The notes under the pieces were generated by a model. The model saw only the letters and a program-made list of their open reading frames with translations. It had not been told where the DNA came from and made no database searches. Below, one piece after another: positions 43,991-53,890 of a stretch of 64,000 nt of DNA. Every line of letters begins with the position of its first letter. Positions within the stretch are counted from its first letter, which is position 1. Position numbers and translations under genes: made by a program. The stretch spans positions 5,719,001-5,783,000 of the forward strand of contig OU015652.1 of assembly GCA_907165275.2 (NCBI GenBank). Reading direction: 5' to 3'. This DNA comes from Zygaena filipendulae (Eukaryota > Arthropoda > Insecta > Lepidoptera > Zygaenidae).

Positions 43991-45049
43991 AATATAATAA
44001 ATGGACGCAGATAAGCAATAACATGTTAACCCACAAAATGAAGTTATTGATTTAGAACGATTTATTGAGAGGCAGAGAAAGTTTTTTAATTATGTGTTTA
44101 CCTTATTACATTGTCTAAATATGTAACTAAATATTGCGCATAAAAAATGTTGACACAAAATGGCGCTATAATTTTTAAACTTAAATTTACTCAAAATTTC
44201 TCCAGTGTAGGTTAACACACTATTGCTTATCTATGTCCAAATATAATATATAGGTACCTACTACCTATGTATCAGATAGCAGAGAACTGTAAGTAAATTA
44301 ACATTAAGTTAGTTTCTTGATAGTTAAATCTCGATGACCAAAGTTATTATCCTATGACTACCTACGCGTTTACGAGGTCATACAAGATGAAGTCATTATG
44401 AACTATTATGACGTAAACCATAAATCATAATAATAAGTTTGAATACCTCATTGAAGAAAAACAGAGAAAAACCAAGCACGTTGAACTCTATGTACCAAAA
44501 ATATAGTTGACAAGCTTTTACATTCAAATATGTACGTATAAGGTACACGTGTCGAATGTCGGAACTGTGTAGGAAAAATGGATACACAAAAAATTCTCTT
44601 TGTATGTTTTCCAGGGGTTTATGTATGGTTTTGTAGGTTGTTCAGTTTTGAAATTTCATGTTTTTTTTAAGAAAACAAATTTTACTTTCTTATTTTGTCA
44701 ATTTTCTGAATTTCTCTGTTCTGCCACATTATAGGGTAAATTTTTTTTTCTTAATAATCATAAAGTCTTTCTAACCTGCGATGATTAGCACGTTATTTTT
44801 GTCACAGTAGTCTAATTTTAATTGAATGGGCGTATAATATAGTAGTGTCACTTTTATACGTATTTCAAGACGGTTGAATAAAAGTGGAGTGAGACGATCC
44901 CTAGCCTAATAAACAAGCATACAATAGATAAAAATTACAAATATGATCACTAAGAGTTCGTTGTTTTGTTTACATCCTGTATCCAGAGTCTAGACGTAAC
45001 TATATATTTTTATCAGAGATAAAGTGTTTGTCTGAGAATAATGTTTATA

Positions 45050-45294
45050 TCTATCTATATATATATAAAATGCGTTGTCCTGAATGACTGATGGATCAAC
45101 GCACAGCCTAAACCGCTGATCGTAAAGACCTGAAACTTGGAGGGTGTGTTCTTTGTATGACGTAGGCATCCGATAAGAAAGGATTTTTGAAAATTCAACC
45201 CCTAAGGGGGATGAAAAAGGGTTGCAAAGTTTATATGGAACAATGCCGCGGGAACTTCGAATTTATCGCGGGTGAAACCGCGCGGGACAGCTAG
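45050..45294 (+). mobile_element. Family C repeat, complete copy
   Basis: 'tatataaaatgcgttgtcctgaatgactgatggatcaacgcacagcc' to 'gcgggtgaaaccgcgcgggacagCTAG' before T. This shows that family C ends with the same hairpin plus CTAG as the Lep1-like copies. Confidence 0.75.
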
Positions 45295-46154
45295 TTACCT
45301 ATATATTATTATACATGGGATATGAGTAGTTTTTCTTTATAGACTGGCAATATTTATTCAGAAAACAACACAGCACACATCGTAACACGTGTTTTTTCTA
45401 AAACACATAAAAACATTAAATAACTACACAGGAAGGCATCTAATAGAGAATATCCTCAGTGTAATAATAATAATTAGAAGCGAACCAAAATACTTAGAAT
45501 ATTATCCTGGTGGAAGACCTCAGTTCTCACTCTCACACTCAAAACTGAAATCCTGTCTCCTGGTTATTCTTATTTTATTCGTAATTTTCCTTTTGCATTA
45601 GTCCTAATTAGTAGGTACCCACCTAATTAGAATATTTAGTTATTATTATGTTTTAAACATTTAATTTGTTCAGTTAAATTAATGTTCAGTTGTTTTTACG
45701 GATCGAAATTACTTTATTTTATTTGCGGCGTGTACGGTCACCTAATGCCCAAGCAGAGAGAAGGTAATCACCAAGCATAAGATAAGGCGGACTGATTGTT
45801 AGTTCTATTATTATTAGAAATATTAAATATGATGTTTACGACTAAGCGCAGTTTCTCAACTTTTTGAAATGTTTGTTGTGGAATTAGCATAGTTACTTAA
45901 ATTTCGAAAACATTAGTCCATTATTACGAATTACGATCGAGATTAATCGTCGTGTCAAAATATCAAAACTTTCTAAAACTGAACAGTTCAACGACTTGCA
46001 GCGAACCGGACCAAAAGGTGAAGGGAAAAAGTGGTAGCGGAATAAATGTGATATTATGTTCTTACTTGTTGCATCTACTTACCTGTAAAATAAGTAGGTA
46101 TAGAAATATACCTACCTACCTAATGATATTAAGTATCACAAAAATATGTACCTA

Positions 46155-46515
46155 GGGGCACGGTAGTACCCCCGCCAAGTCGAGCCAAGCGAAGCGCGAG
46201 CACTACCTATCTTTTCTCGAAGCGCTTCGTCGTTTTTTTGAACCCTTATAACTTGGGTTTGGATTATATCAGATAAACGAAATCTCACTACTTTATACAC
46301 TACACTCTTACATGCCAAATTTAGTACACAATGTATTAGTACACAAACAACAAAAAAATTATAAAACTAGTAATTTTTATCCCCCAACTTCTTAAACTAG
46401 GGGATGGAAGTTTGTACAAGAATTCCGCAATTTTGATTTACTAAAAGAAATGAAATCCCACCAAAAACCTTTTCATGTAAAATGACGGGAACTGTCAAAA
46501 AATTATCAGATCTTA
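46155..46515. mobile_element. Element X (copy 2), with head-to-head fragment
   Basis: 'ggggcacggtagtacccccgccaag..cgaagcgcgagcactacctatcttttctcgaagcgcttcgtcg' matches 17422 onward. Its right end (46450-46530) is repeated inverted at 46610-46730, making a palindrome around 46570. Confidence 0.6.
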
Positions 46516-47004
46516 TGAAGAGCCAAATTTATACCTAACTCCACACACCCTAACTCTACAAAGCCACATATTCTGACTAAGGTGTAGAGTTTGAGAAGTT
46601 AGGCCTTGTAGAGTTATAAGCTTGGCTCTACATGAGATCTGATAACTTTTTGACAGTGCGCGTCATATGGACTCGTCTTGGCATCATTTTACATAAAAAT
46701 GTTTTTGTTGGGATTATTTGTTCGGGCAGAGCTATCAAAATTAGCAATGTAATGCGTCTTATTTGTGGCACCCGCATATTTAATGCATATAATAATACAT
46801 GTAAGTTAATTTTGTAAGCCGAGGAACGGTATATAAGTAGGTACCTCTGTAATGTAAAAGGAAAGAAACATTTATGTTGAAAGTACAATATTTTGAAAAA
46901 ACTTCGTGCATTTTTACTGAAATTGGGACCGGAAGATGAACATTAGAACTATAAGTAAACGACGCAATCCCATCGTATCTGGACTCGTTTGATTGGTCTA
47001 GGGA

Positions 47005-47289
47005 CAAGGGCGTACCCAGGATTTCAGCTAGGAGGGGGCAGGGGACTGCTTATACCTGTTTCGAAAAGATCGTCTGTCGGGTATATTGAAACAAAAAATC
47101 ATGAAAATTGACTTTTATTCATTAATTTTGATGATGACACAAAACAAAATATTATACATAATTATACCATACATTATGTATAATATATATTATATAAAAA
47201 TAAAAATTATATAAAAATTACATTTATTTAATCTTCTAGGGGGGGCAGCTGCCCCCCCCCCCCCCTGCCCCTACCTGGGTACGCCCATG
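47005..47289. mobile_element. hAT-type MITE with 8-bp target duplication
   Basis: 285 bp with ends CAAGGGCGTACCCAGG / CCTGGGTACGCCCATG (one mismatch in 16), flanked by the perfect 8-bp direct repeat TCTAGGGA (46997-47004 and 47290-47297). Ends starting CA and an 8-bp duplication are typical of hAT transposons. There is no ORF, so it is nonautonomous. It includes a G/C run (gggggggcagctgcccccc). Confidence 0.85.
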
Positions 47290-47353
47290 TCTAGGGATGA
47301 TTAATTTTTAGTTCAGTTTACTCTTAAAGTGTGTTTTAATTTTATTTAAACAA

Positions 47354-47562
47354 CTAGCTGTTCTCCGCGGTTTCATCCGCGGCAATTTCGGAGTTCCCGC
47401 GGGAATTCTAGAATAAAAAGGAGGTACCCTACTTATGTCCTTCTCTGTGCCCCTGACAATGTGCATGCTAAATTTCACGATGATTATCTTAAGCCGTTAA
47501 AGCGTGAAAACGTAACAAACAAACAAACAAACTTACTTTCTCATTTATAATATTAGTAAGGA
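47354..47562 (-). mobile_element. Lep1-like Helitron, complete copy
   Basis: A|CTAGCTGTTCTCCGCGG ... 'acaaacaaacaaacaaac' ... 'ttataatattagtaagGA|T'. Both ends are present. Confidence 0.85.
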
Positions 47563-48106
47563 TTTGTTTGACTTACTGGCGTAAGGCATCTATAATAATC
47601 CTTATATAATATATATATATCTAAATGCGAAAGTGAATTTGATTGTTTGTTGTAGATTATTATCGTTGACAACAAAAAACTTATCTACATAAATAAATTA
47701 ATGGTTATCGGTCAGGCCAAGTTTAGTAACCTGCACAAAACTTACCGATGAGATTACTGTGTTTTTGACCGGTAACCGTAGGTACGCGTGTCTTATTGTA
47801 TAACGTTGTTTTTTCCAGATCTTGTTTGTGTATCTATCTATTAGGTATGAACCTACCTATGTGTTTCTGTTTACATAGATGCGCATTCGCGGCGGGTGAA
47901 CGACCTCGCGCATTCACTGTACCATTAGGTCACGAGTATTTTGACAACGCAGCGCGGAAAGTTATCTAACAGTACGGCGAGGTCGTTGACACTGGCTGGA
48001 CCGTTGCAGCGGCCCACGGCGACTCTGACGAAAGTGAAATGATGAGAGTGGGCAGTTAACGTTCGAATTTTGTTAGCCCCACTGTCCATGTCGTAGTAAA
48101 TCTTAT

Positions 48107-48365
48107 CTTAGTATATATAAATCACGTGTCACGTTGTTTGTCCGCGATGGACTCCGAAACTACTGAACGGATTTAGATAAAATTTTGTAACCATTTATAA
48201 TATGGTCCAACTTAAAAGATAGGATAGTTTTTATCCCGCAATTCCCGCGGGAACTCCGGAATTAATGCGGGGAACTGCTTATCACCGTAAACTACGGCAC
48301 TTTTTTCCCGGAATTCCCGCGGGCACTCCGAAATTACCGCGGATGAAATCGCGGGGGACAGCTAG
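48107..48365 (+). mobile_element. Composite Helitron (copy 3)
   Basis: 'atataaatcacgtgtcacgttg' to the first terminator 'attaatgcggggaactgCTTA', then 'tcaccgtaaactacggc' and the second unit ending 'atgaaatcgcgggggacagCTAG'. It has the same two-part layout as the copy at 40.08 kb, with a deletion in the second unit. Confidence 0.75.
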
Positions 48366-48479
48366 TTATCGTATATATAGTAGTAATTTTCCGCTCCGTA
48401 TTCCATCTTGTATTCATTAACTTTTATTTCTGCGCAACTTTTTTAATACCTACTGCACTAGCTCCTGTTCCAAGACTCA

Positions 48480-48710
48480 AATTACTCGTAACTATTCGTA
48501 CGTCCAGGGTTTCATCCGCATCGATTTCGGTGTTGCCGTGGGAGTTCAACTATTAAAAGTTTCTTGTGTCACTCAGGGATAGGCACTGTAGCTTTCTGTA
48601 AGTGAAAAATTTTTTAGAATCGCTTCCGTCGTTTCTGAGCTTATCATTCAACTACAAACAAATCAAAAACATACTAAAAATACAATGTTTTCTCTTTATA
48701 TTATGTGTAT
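48480..48710 (-). mobile_element. Decayed Helitron-like fragment
   Basis: 'agggtttcatccgcatcgatttcggtgttgccgtggg' and 'cttgtgtcactcagggataggcactgtagct'. Confidence 0.45.
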
Positions 48711-49694
48711 AGCTCACACAGCTGAAATTCAACGGTAATACCAATCCGAACATTCAACATACCTACCTATTTCATAAAAATATAACATTATTGTCACGAG
48801 ACCAAAGACATTTTGATACATGTACTTTTATTTTCTCACAAAATTAATTCTTTACATGGTTTTTCTATGCGTAAACTTAAATTGCTTAAACTCTAATTAC
48901 TAATTAGTTTTAGTTTAACCTGTTGCGGAAATTGTTGTAGGTGCCATTTTTTTTTTTGCATATCAGAGCACAGTCACGTCCACGTTCGTAGTATCGTAAA
49001 TCGTACCTAATATTGCGTAGTCTTAGTACATACATAGTCATAGTCATATATAGTCAGACTATTTTTTTCTTACTTTTCTCACGCCAAGTTAGTTTTGGTA
49101 TATTAATTATTATCGGTAATTTAATTTAATTTATAATTTAATTTAATTTATAGTTTTAAGAACCTGCTGACGATTACAAGTGATTGTAACCAATCCTAAG
49201 TAATAAAGAGCTTTTGAATTTTGAATTTTACCAAAATGGCAACGTGCCTTCCTTATAAAAAACATATATACAGCCAAATGCAGAACCTCCTCTTTTTGGA
49301 AGTCAGTTAAAAATGTCTCAATCTAGAAACAAGATTCTAGAATCTAGAAATACCTATTGAAGATAATATTTATGTTTTGATTCTGTAATGTAATGTGATG
49401 TATGTCTTCTATTCTGTATTTGATTTCTTAATGTATGTAAATTGTTTTCTCTTAGCGGAGACCTATAATTAGCTGCTATTTTTGTATTAAAAAGTGCCTT
49501 CCTAAAAATGAATAAATAAATTAAGTACTGAACATTGAACCACGACTTTTGGTGTCAATTAAGAAAATATGTAGATATACAAGTACCACAAACTATACCC
49601 GAGTATCATAACAAGACCGAGTAAGAGCTCGACTTCTCTCGTACTTTTGACCTAGGATCGTCTGTCAATTGGCGTCTCTGTCGCTAATGGTCGC

Positions 49695-49812
49695 TAATCT
49701 CTGAAACGGCTGGACCAATTTTAGCGGGACTTTCATTGGCAGATAGCTGATGTTATAAGGGCTTGGGCTACTCAAAATAATTCCGAAACCACGCGGATGA
49801 AACCGCGGGGCA
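49695..49812 (+). mobile_element. Family B 3' fragment
   Basis: 'tctgaaacggctggaccaattttagcgggactttcattggcagatagctgatgttata' to 'ggatgaaaccgcggggcacggccag', with a mutated terminal CTAG. Confidence 0.55.
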
Positions 49813-49938
49813 CGGCCAGTTGATAATAATAATTACATTATAATGAAAGATAGCTGTACGTCCCCTCTAGGCAGCATGACACAAAATGATGTTAAACCAC
49901 ATAAATGCATTCTTGTAAGTCGTCAATCGTAGGCACTT

Positions 49939-50185
49939 ACCGGGGTCCTTATTCTTACTATTACAAAACAAAAACATGCCGCGTTAAGATAACGCGCCAC
50001 AAAAGTAGCTTTTCGCTCGTGCTCAAAGAAATTTTACTTAAAAAAAAAAACAGTTACAACGTGTCTTATAGCATAAAGAATATTAATTTCTAATGTTTGA
50101 TGTCTGGATCATATTATGTTATTGTATTTTTGGAACGCACGTTATGGGCAAGGAATGTTGTTGGTCATAGTGAATAAGGGCGCTG
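49939..50185. mobile_element. MITE with 'GGGTCCTTATTC' ends
   Basis: Left 'ggggtccttattcttactatt', right 'ttggtcatagtgaataagggcg'. Internal inverted GCGTTAAGATAACGCG. Its right half is part of the tandem duplication 50071-50382. Confidence 0.55.
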
Positions 50186-50382
50186 CCGTGTGATTAATCT
50201 GCGTTTCCGTAAGGTGCCAACATAAAGCATAAAGAATAATAATTTCCAATGTTTGATGTCTGGATCATATTATGTTATTGTGTTTTTGGGACGCACGTTA
50301 TGGGCAAGGAATGTTGTTGGTCATAGTGAATAAGGGCGCTGCCGTGTGATTAATCTGCGTTTCCGTGAGGTGACAACATACT
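50071..50382. repeat. Two-copy tandem repeat, 156-bp unit
   Basis: 50071-50226 and 50227-50382 differ at few sites ('gcataaagaata.taatttc.aatgtttgatgtctggatcat...'). It includes the right end of the adjacent MITE and ~40 bp of flank. Confidence 0.85.
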
Positions 50383-51078
50383 TATGATAATATGTGTAAA
50401 TCGACAAAAAAATTAACCTACATGGGTATATTGCTCATAAAAATTATCTGACAAACTTAATTTTGCCTTAAGTAGGCAATACGAAAAAAAAATGTCAATG
50501 CTGTATTAACTCGAAGAAAATATATCTAGAAAATTTACGTAGGTAGTAGGTAGGTACGTGTGATCTAAAATGTAAATAGTAAAAAGTTTTAGCCACAGAG
50601 AAAGGAATATATCGATACTAGATTTGCATGGCACGCGCTCCACGGTTATGATCAAATGCTCATAATTTCTCATATGTTCTTTGCTAACATCCCAAATGTG
50701 TTTTCTACAATATTCGACGCACATTCCATTTTAAAAACGGCCTTTGAGTAGTTACGCATAATACCTATATTACAATAAATTTCGTTATACTTATTACTGA
50801 ATTCATGTGCGTGATGAAAAATGATAGTTAAGCTTTACGCACGGAAATCAGTCAACGATGAGCCCCTTCTATCTTTTCTGTGGTTTCAACTAAATCAATT
50901 TGGCCTAAAACGGCTTGATAGAATAACAAGGATGATGATCGTGAGGACGGTGGTCGGCTGCATCCAAGTGCCGCACAGGATGCATTCTAACGTGTGAAGT
51001 AGAAGATTAGCTATCGTAGAAAGCGAATGGACCCTGAAACATCAAACGATAAAAAGTAATTCGGAAGAGTATTGTGAA

Positions 51079-51406
51079 TAGGCTAGTTTCCTAAATTTTT
51101 TTTTTTAGTCCGTTTTGTAGATTATTAATAAATATTGGACACGTATTTGTTTATTTTTTATGTAACCAAAAAATAACGGAGATACATCAAGTCGAAATTT
51201 CACATGACGTCACGCCTCGCTACAGTTTGTTCGCACGTTATAGCGAGCGGTAACGTCACGAGTCCCCCACCCTAAACTTTAATGCGCTTTATCTATGCAT
51301 ATTTCCATTATTTTAAAAAAGCAAAAAATACGTGTCTTTTATTTTTTTATTATCTAACTGACGGACTAAATAGAATTTTGATTTTTTTACCCAGGAAACT
51401 AGCCTA
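51079..51406. mobile_element. MITE, TIR TAGGCTAGTTTCCT
   Basis: Perfect 14-bp inverted ends (51079-51092 and 51393-51406) around a 'GACGTCAC' palindromic core homologous to the copies in fused introns. Confidence 0.75.
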
Positions 51407-51870
51407 TTGTCAATTTGGAACGATGCAATTGATAAAATTACGCTCCGACGACTAAGCATGATTTGAATGAAAATAAAGTCGTCAAATCGCAATTCGCAAA
51501 TCAACATCGATGGACGTCCTTGCGCGGACGTTGAACCCGGAACACTTGATACATATCGCGTTGTGCGTATAGCATAGTGCCCGATAATGTCAACAACCTC
51601 TGATCCTACTACGATAGATTGTAATGAACAACTTACGTAACTTCACGATAAAGACCATTAAAACCGCAAATGACCTTCGTAATTCGAGTTCATCAACCTT
51701 TATAATACTTGGTCATGACACCATTAACATTGTTTCAAATGTAGCTCCCGTGTACGATTGTACGTCCATAATACTACATATTTGCAATTAATTCTCTAGG
51801 TTAAATGTAAATGAACTGTGTCCAATTAACATAGTCATTTACATAGTTTTCCTGGTGGTTTTTTACTTCT

Positions 51871-52111
51871 TACCGCCGCACTCAGAGTCGACTTTAATGA
51901 TTACTTAGTTAAGTATAGATTTTTAAAACAAAACTGCCGCAATCAGACAAGTTTAATAAATTAATGTTAATTGGCATTTAACTAATTAAGTTACATCTCA
52001 TTAAATGCCAATTAACATTAATTTACTGAAAGTCTCTGTATGCGGCAGTTTTATTTTAAAAATCTATACTTAACTAAGTAATCATTAAAGTCGACTCTGA
52101 GTGCGGCCGTT
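51871..52111. mobile_element. Long-hairpin MITE
   Basis: Two arms of over 100 bp that are near-perfect inverted repeats. They start 'taccgccgcactcagagtcg' and end 'cgactctgagtgcggccgtta'; internally both carry 'aaaactgccgca' and 'ttaatgttaattggcattta'. It would fold into a near-complete hairpin. Confidence 0.85.
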
Positions 52112-52336
52112 ACTCTTTAACTGAACTATTTAACTATTCTAATTTTAAATAGATTTAAATTATGAGCACACGAACTAAACTTTTAGATATACGAACGGTT
52201 GTATAAATATATTTGTCAATATTTGTTTAGGTGTTTTCATTTTCTTGGTACACTCATCTTCTATCTTCTCTTTTTATAGTTTTTTTTATTATACATGACG
52301 TTGACATTTCAGGACGCATTATAAATCATTATTATC

Positions 52337-52445
52337 CGTCCCCCGCGGTTTTACCCGCGGTAATTTCGGAGTTCCCGCGGGAACTTCGCGATAAAAAGTT
52401 CCCTGTGTACCCGTTTTCTGGACCCCTGATACATCAGGTTTTCGA
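52337..52445 (-). mobile_element. Lep1-like Helitron fragment
   Basis: 'cgtcccccgcggttttacccgcggtaatttcggagttcccgcggg' to 'acccctgatacatcagg'. Confidence 0.6.
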
Positions 52446-52528
52446 GCCCAAATGAGAATTAATCGATATTCCGTTATGAAATATGTTATTGGTTTTATAA
52501 AAAGTTATTTAGTATAGCTAGTAGGTAC

Positions 52529-52699
52529 TAGCTGTTCCCCGCAGTAATTTTAGAGTTGCCGGAGAAATTCCGGGTTAAAAAGTACCCTATGTCCTTCTCT
52601 ATACCCCTGACAACGTGTATGCCAAAGCGTTACAGACAGACAGACAGACACACAGACAGATAGACAGAGTTACTTTCGCATTTATAATATTAAGTAAGG
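52529..52699 (-). mobile_element. Lep1-like Helitron with (GACA)n
   Basis: CTAGCTGTTCCCCGCAG ... 'acagacagacagacacacagacaga' ... 'cgcatttataatattaagtaagga'. Confidence 0.7.
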
Positions 52700-52848
52700 A
52701 AGGATATAATATAAGGTGTGGCAAAATTAGCTGCTAATATTAACAGGGTTGAAAGTATACACCGTTATAAACATGTTCATAAAATAAAAAAGTAAAAAAA
52801 AAAGTATTCTTTTCAAACAAAATAAATCAATCAAAAAGAAAACGATCT

Positions 52849-52998
52849 GGGGCCTTATTTTTGAATCATTCGAATTACTTTCGCACACGGATTCGCGAAT
52901 TCACATACGAATGCTCATACATTTTTTAAGCGTTCATATGTGAATCTTGCAATTCCGTGTGCGAAAAGTGATTCAAGCGATTCAAAAATACGACCCCT
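52849..52998. mobile_element. Palindromic MITE, fullest copy of the GGGGCC type
   Basis: Arms 'ggggccttatttttgaatcattcgaattactttcgcacacgg' and 'ccgtgtgcgaaaagtgattcaagcgattcaaaaatacgacccc' are inverted repeats of about 60 bp. Other copies: 18956-19076, 31734-32167, ~37160-37290. Confidence 0.75.
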
Positions 52999-53638
52999 GT
53001 GAAGGCGCTCGATCAATCACTTTCACCTTTCACACATCGCAACGCGTCGTTATCTAAAGATCAATGACCTTGATCGTCGCTCGATCGAGCTGACTAGCTG
53101 ATGCATCGCTCGCTGTGTGTGTGGCGCGTGCCTTGTATATATATAATATTTATGACCTATGTTTATTGTGTATCTTGTCACTGTAGTTGTAATGTTTTAT
53201 CAAGGAATTAATTTTCCTCATATTATGAAAAACTACCAAACTTATTATATATTCGCTTATCCTGTTTGTTATAAACTTTCAGCCCTGTCAGAATATTTGC
53301 AGTTAATTTTGCCACATCTTGTATGGATGCCGATAAGCAATAACATGTTTACTCACAAAACTAAGTTATTGATACAGAACACTTTATTAAGAGCTATAGA
53401 ACGTTTTTTTAATTATGTGTCTACCTTATTACATGGTTTAAATTCCCACAAAATGTTCATCATAAAAAAAATTATGACTCAAAATGGGGCTATAATTTTG
53501 AAACACGATTTACTCAATATTTCTTCAGGGTGGGTTAACACACTATTGCTTATCTATGTTCATTATATTATATTGGTACCTAGTATTTAATTATTAAATT
53601 TATTATGTAGGTACTTCTCCAGGTTAAGAATTGGTAGT

Positions 53639-53662
53639 AGTAGTAGTAGTAGTAGTAGAAGT
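53639..53662. repeat. (GTA)n microsatellite
   Basis: About eight GTA units, 230 bp before the P450 start codon. Confidence 0.9.
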
Positions 53663-53890
53663 AGATGCCAAAAAATTTCCATTATGAAATATCGATAGAT
53701 ATCGATTTAAAAAATCGTAGCGATAAGATACTAGTGGGGTTTTTAAACGGTTCGGTCCCGAAATACTATAAATAGAAGTGCAAATGTATCTTAAACTTTA
53801 GACGCGTTAATATCGTAGCATAAACTCGACCCGTTCGATCTGATACACTTGTAAAATTACAATTTCGATAAAATAGGATCTTATTCAAGG

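Larger units (their letters stand above)
35977..53890. other. 18-kb gene-free interval
   Basis: Between fused and the P450. The open frames are short, without recognisable domains, and mostly within repeats. The recognisable content is mobile elements listed separately. 36200-38200, 39050-40070, 43990-45040, 48700-49680 and 50390-51070 appear to be AT-rich unique sequence or unrecognised old repeats. Part of a palindromic MITE is at about 37160-37290. Confidence 0.6.

Noticed and set aside
47240..47270. G/C homopolymer run as a possible quadruplex regulatory site
   Set aside because: It is an internal part of the hAT-type MITE and has no gene nearby.
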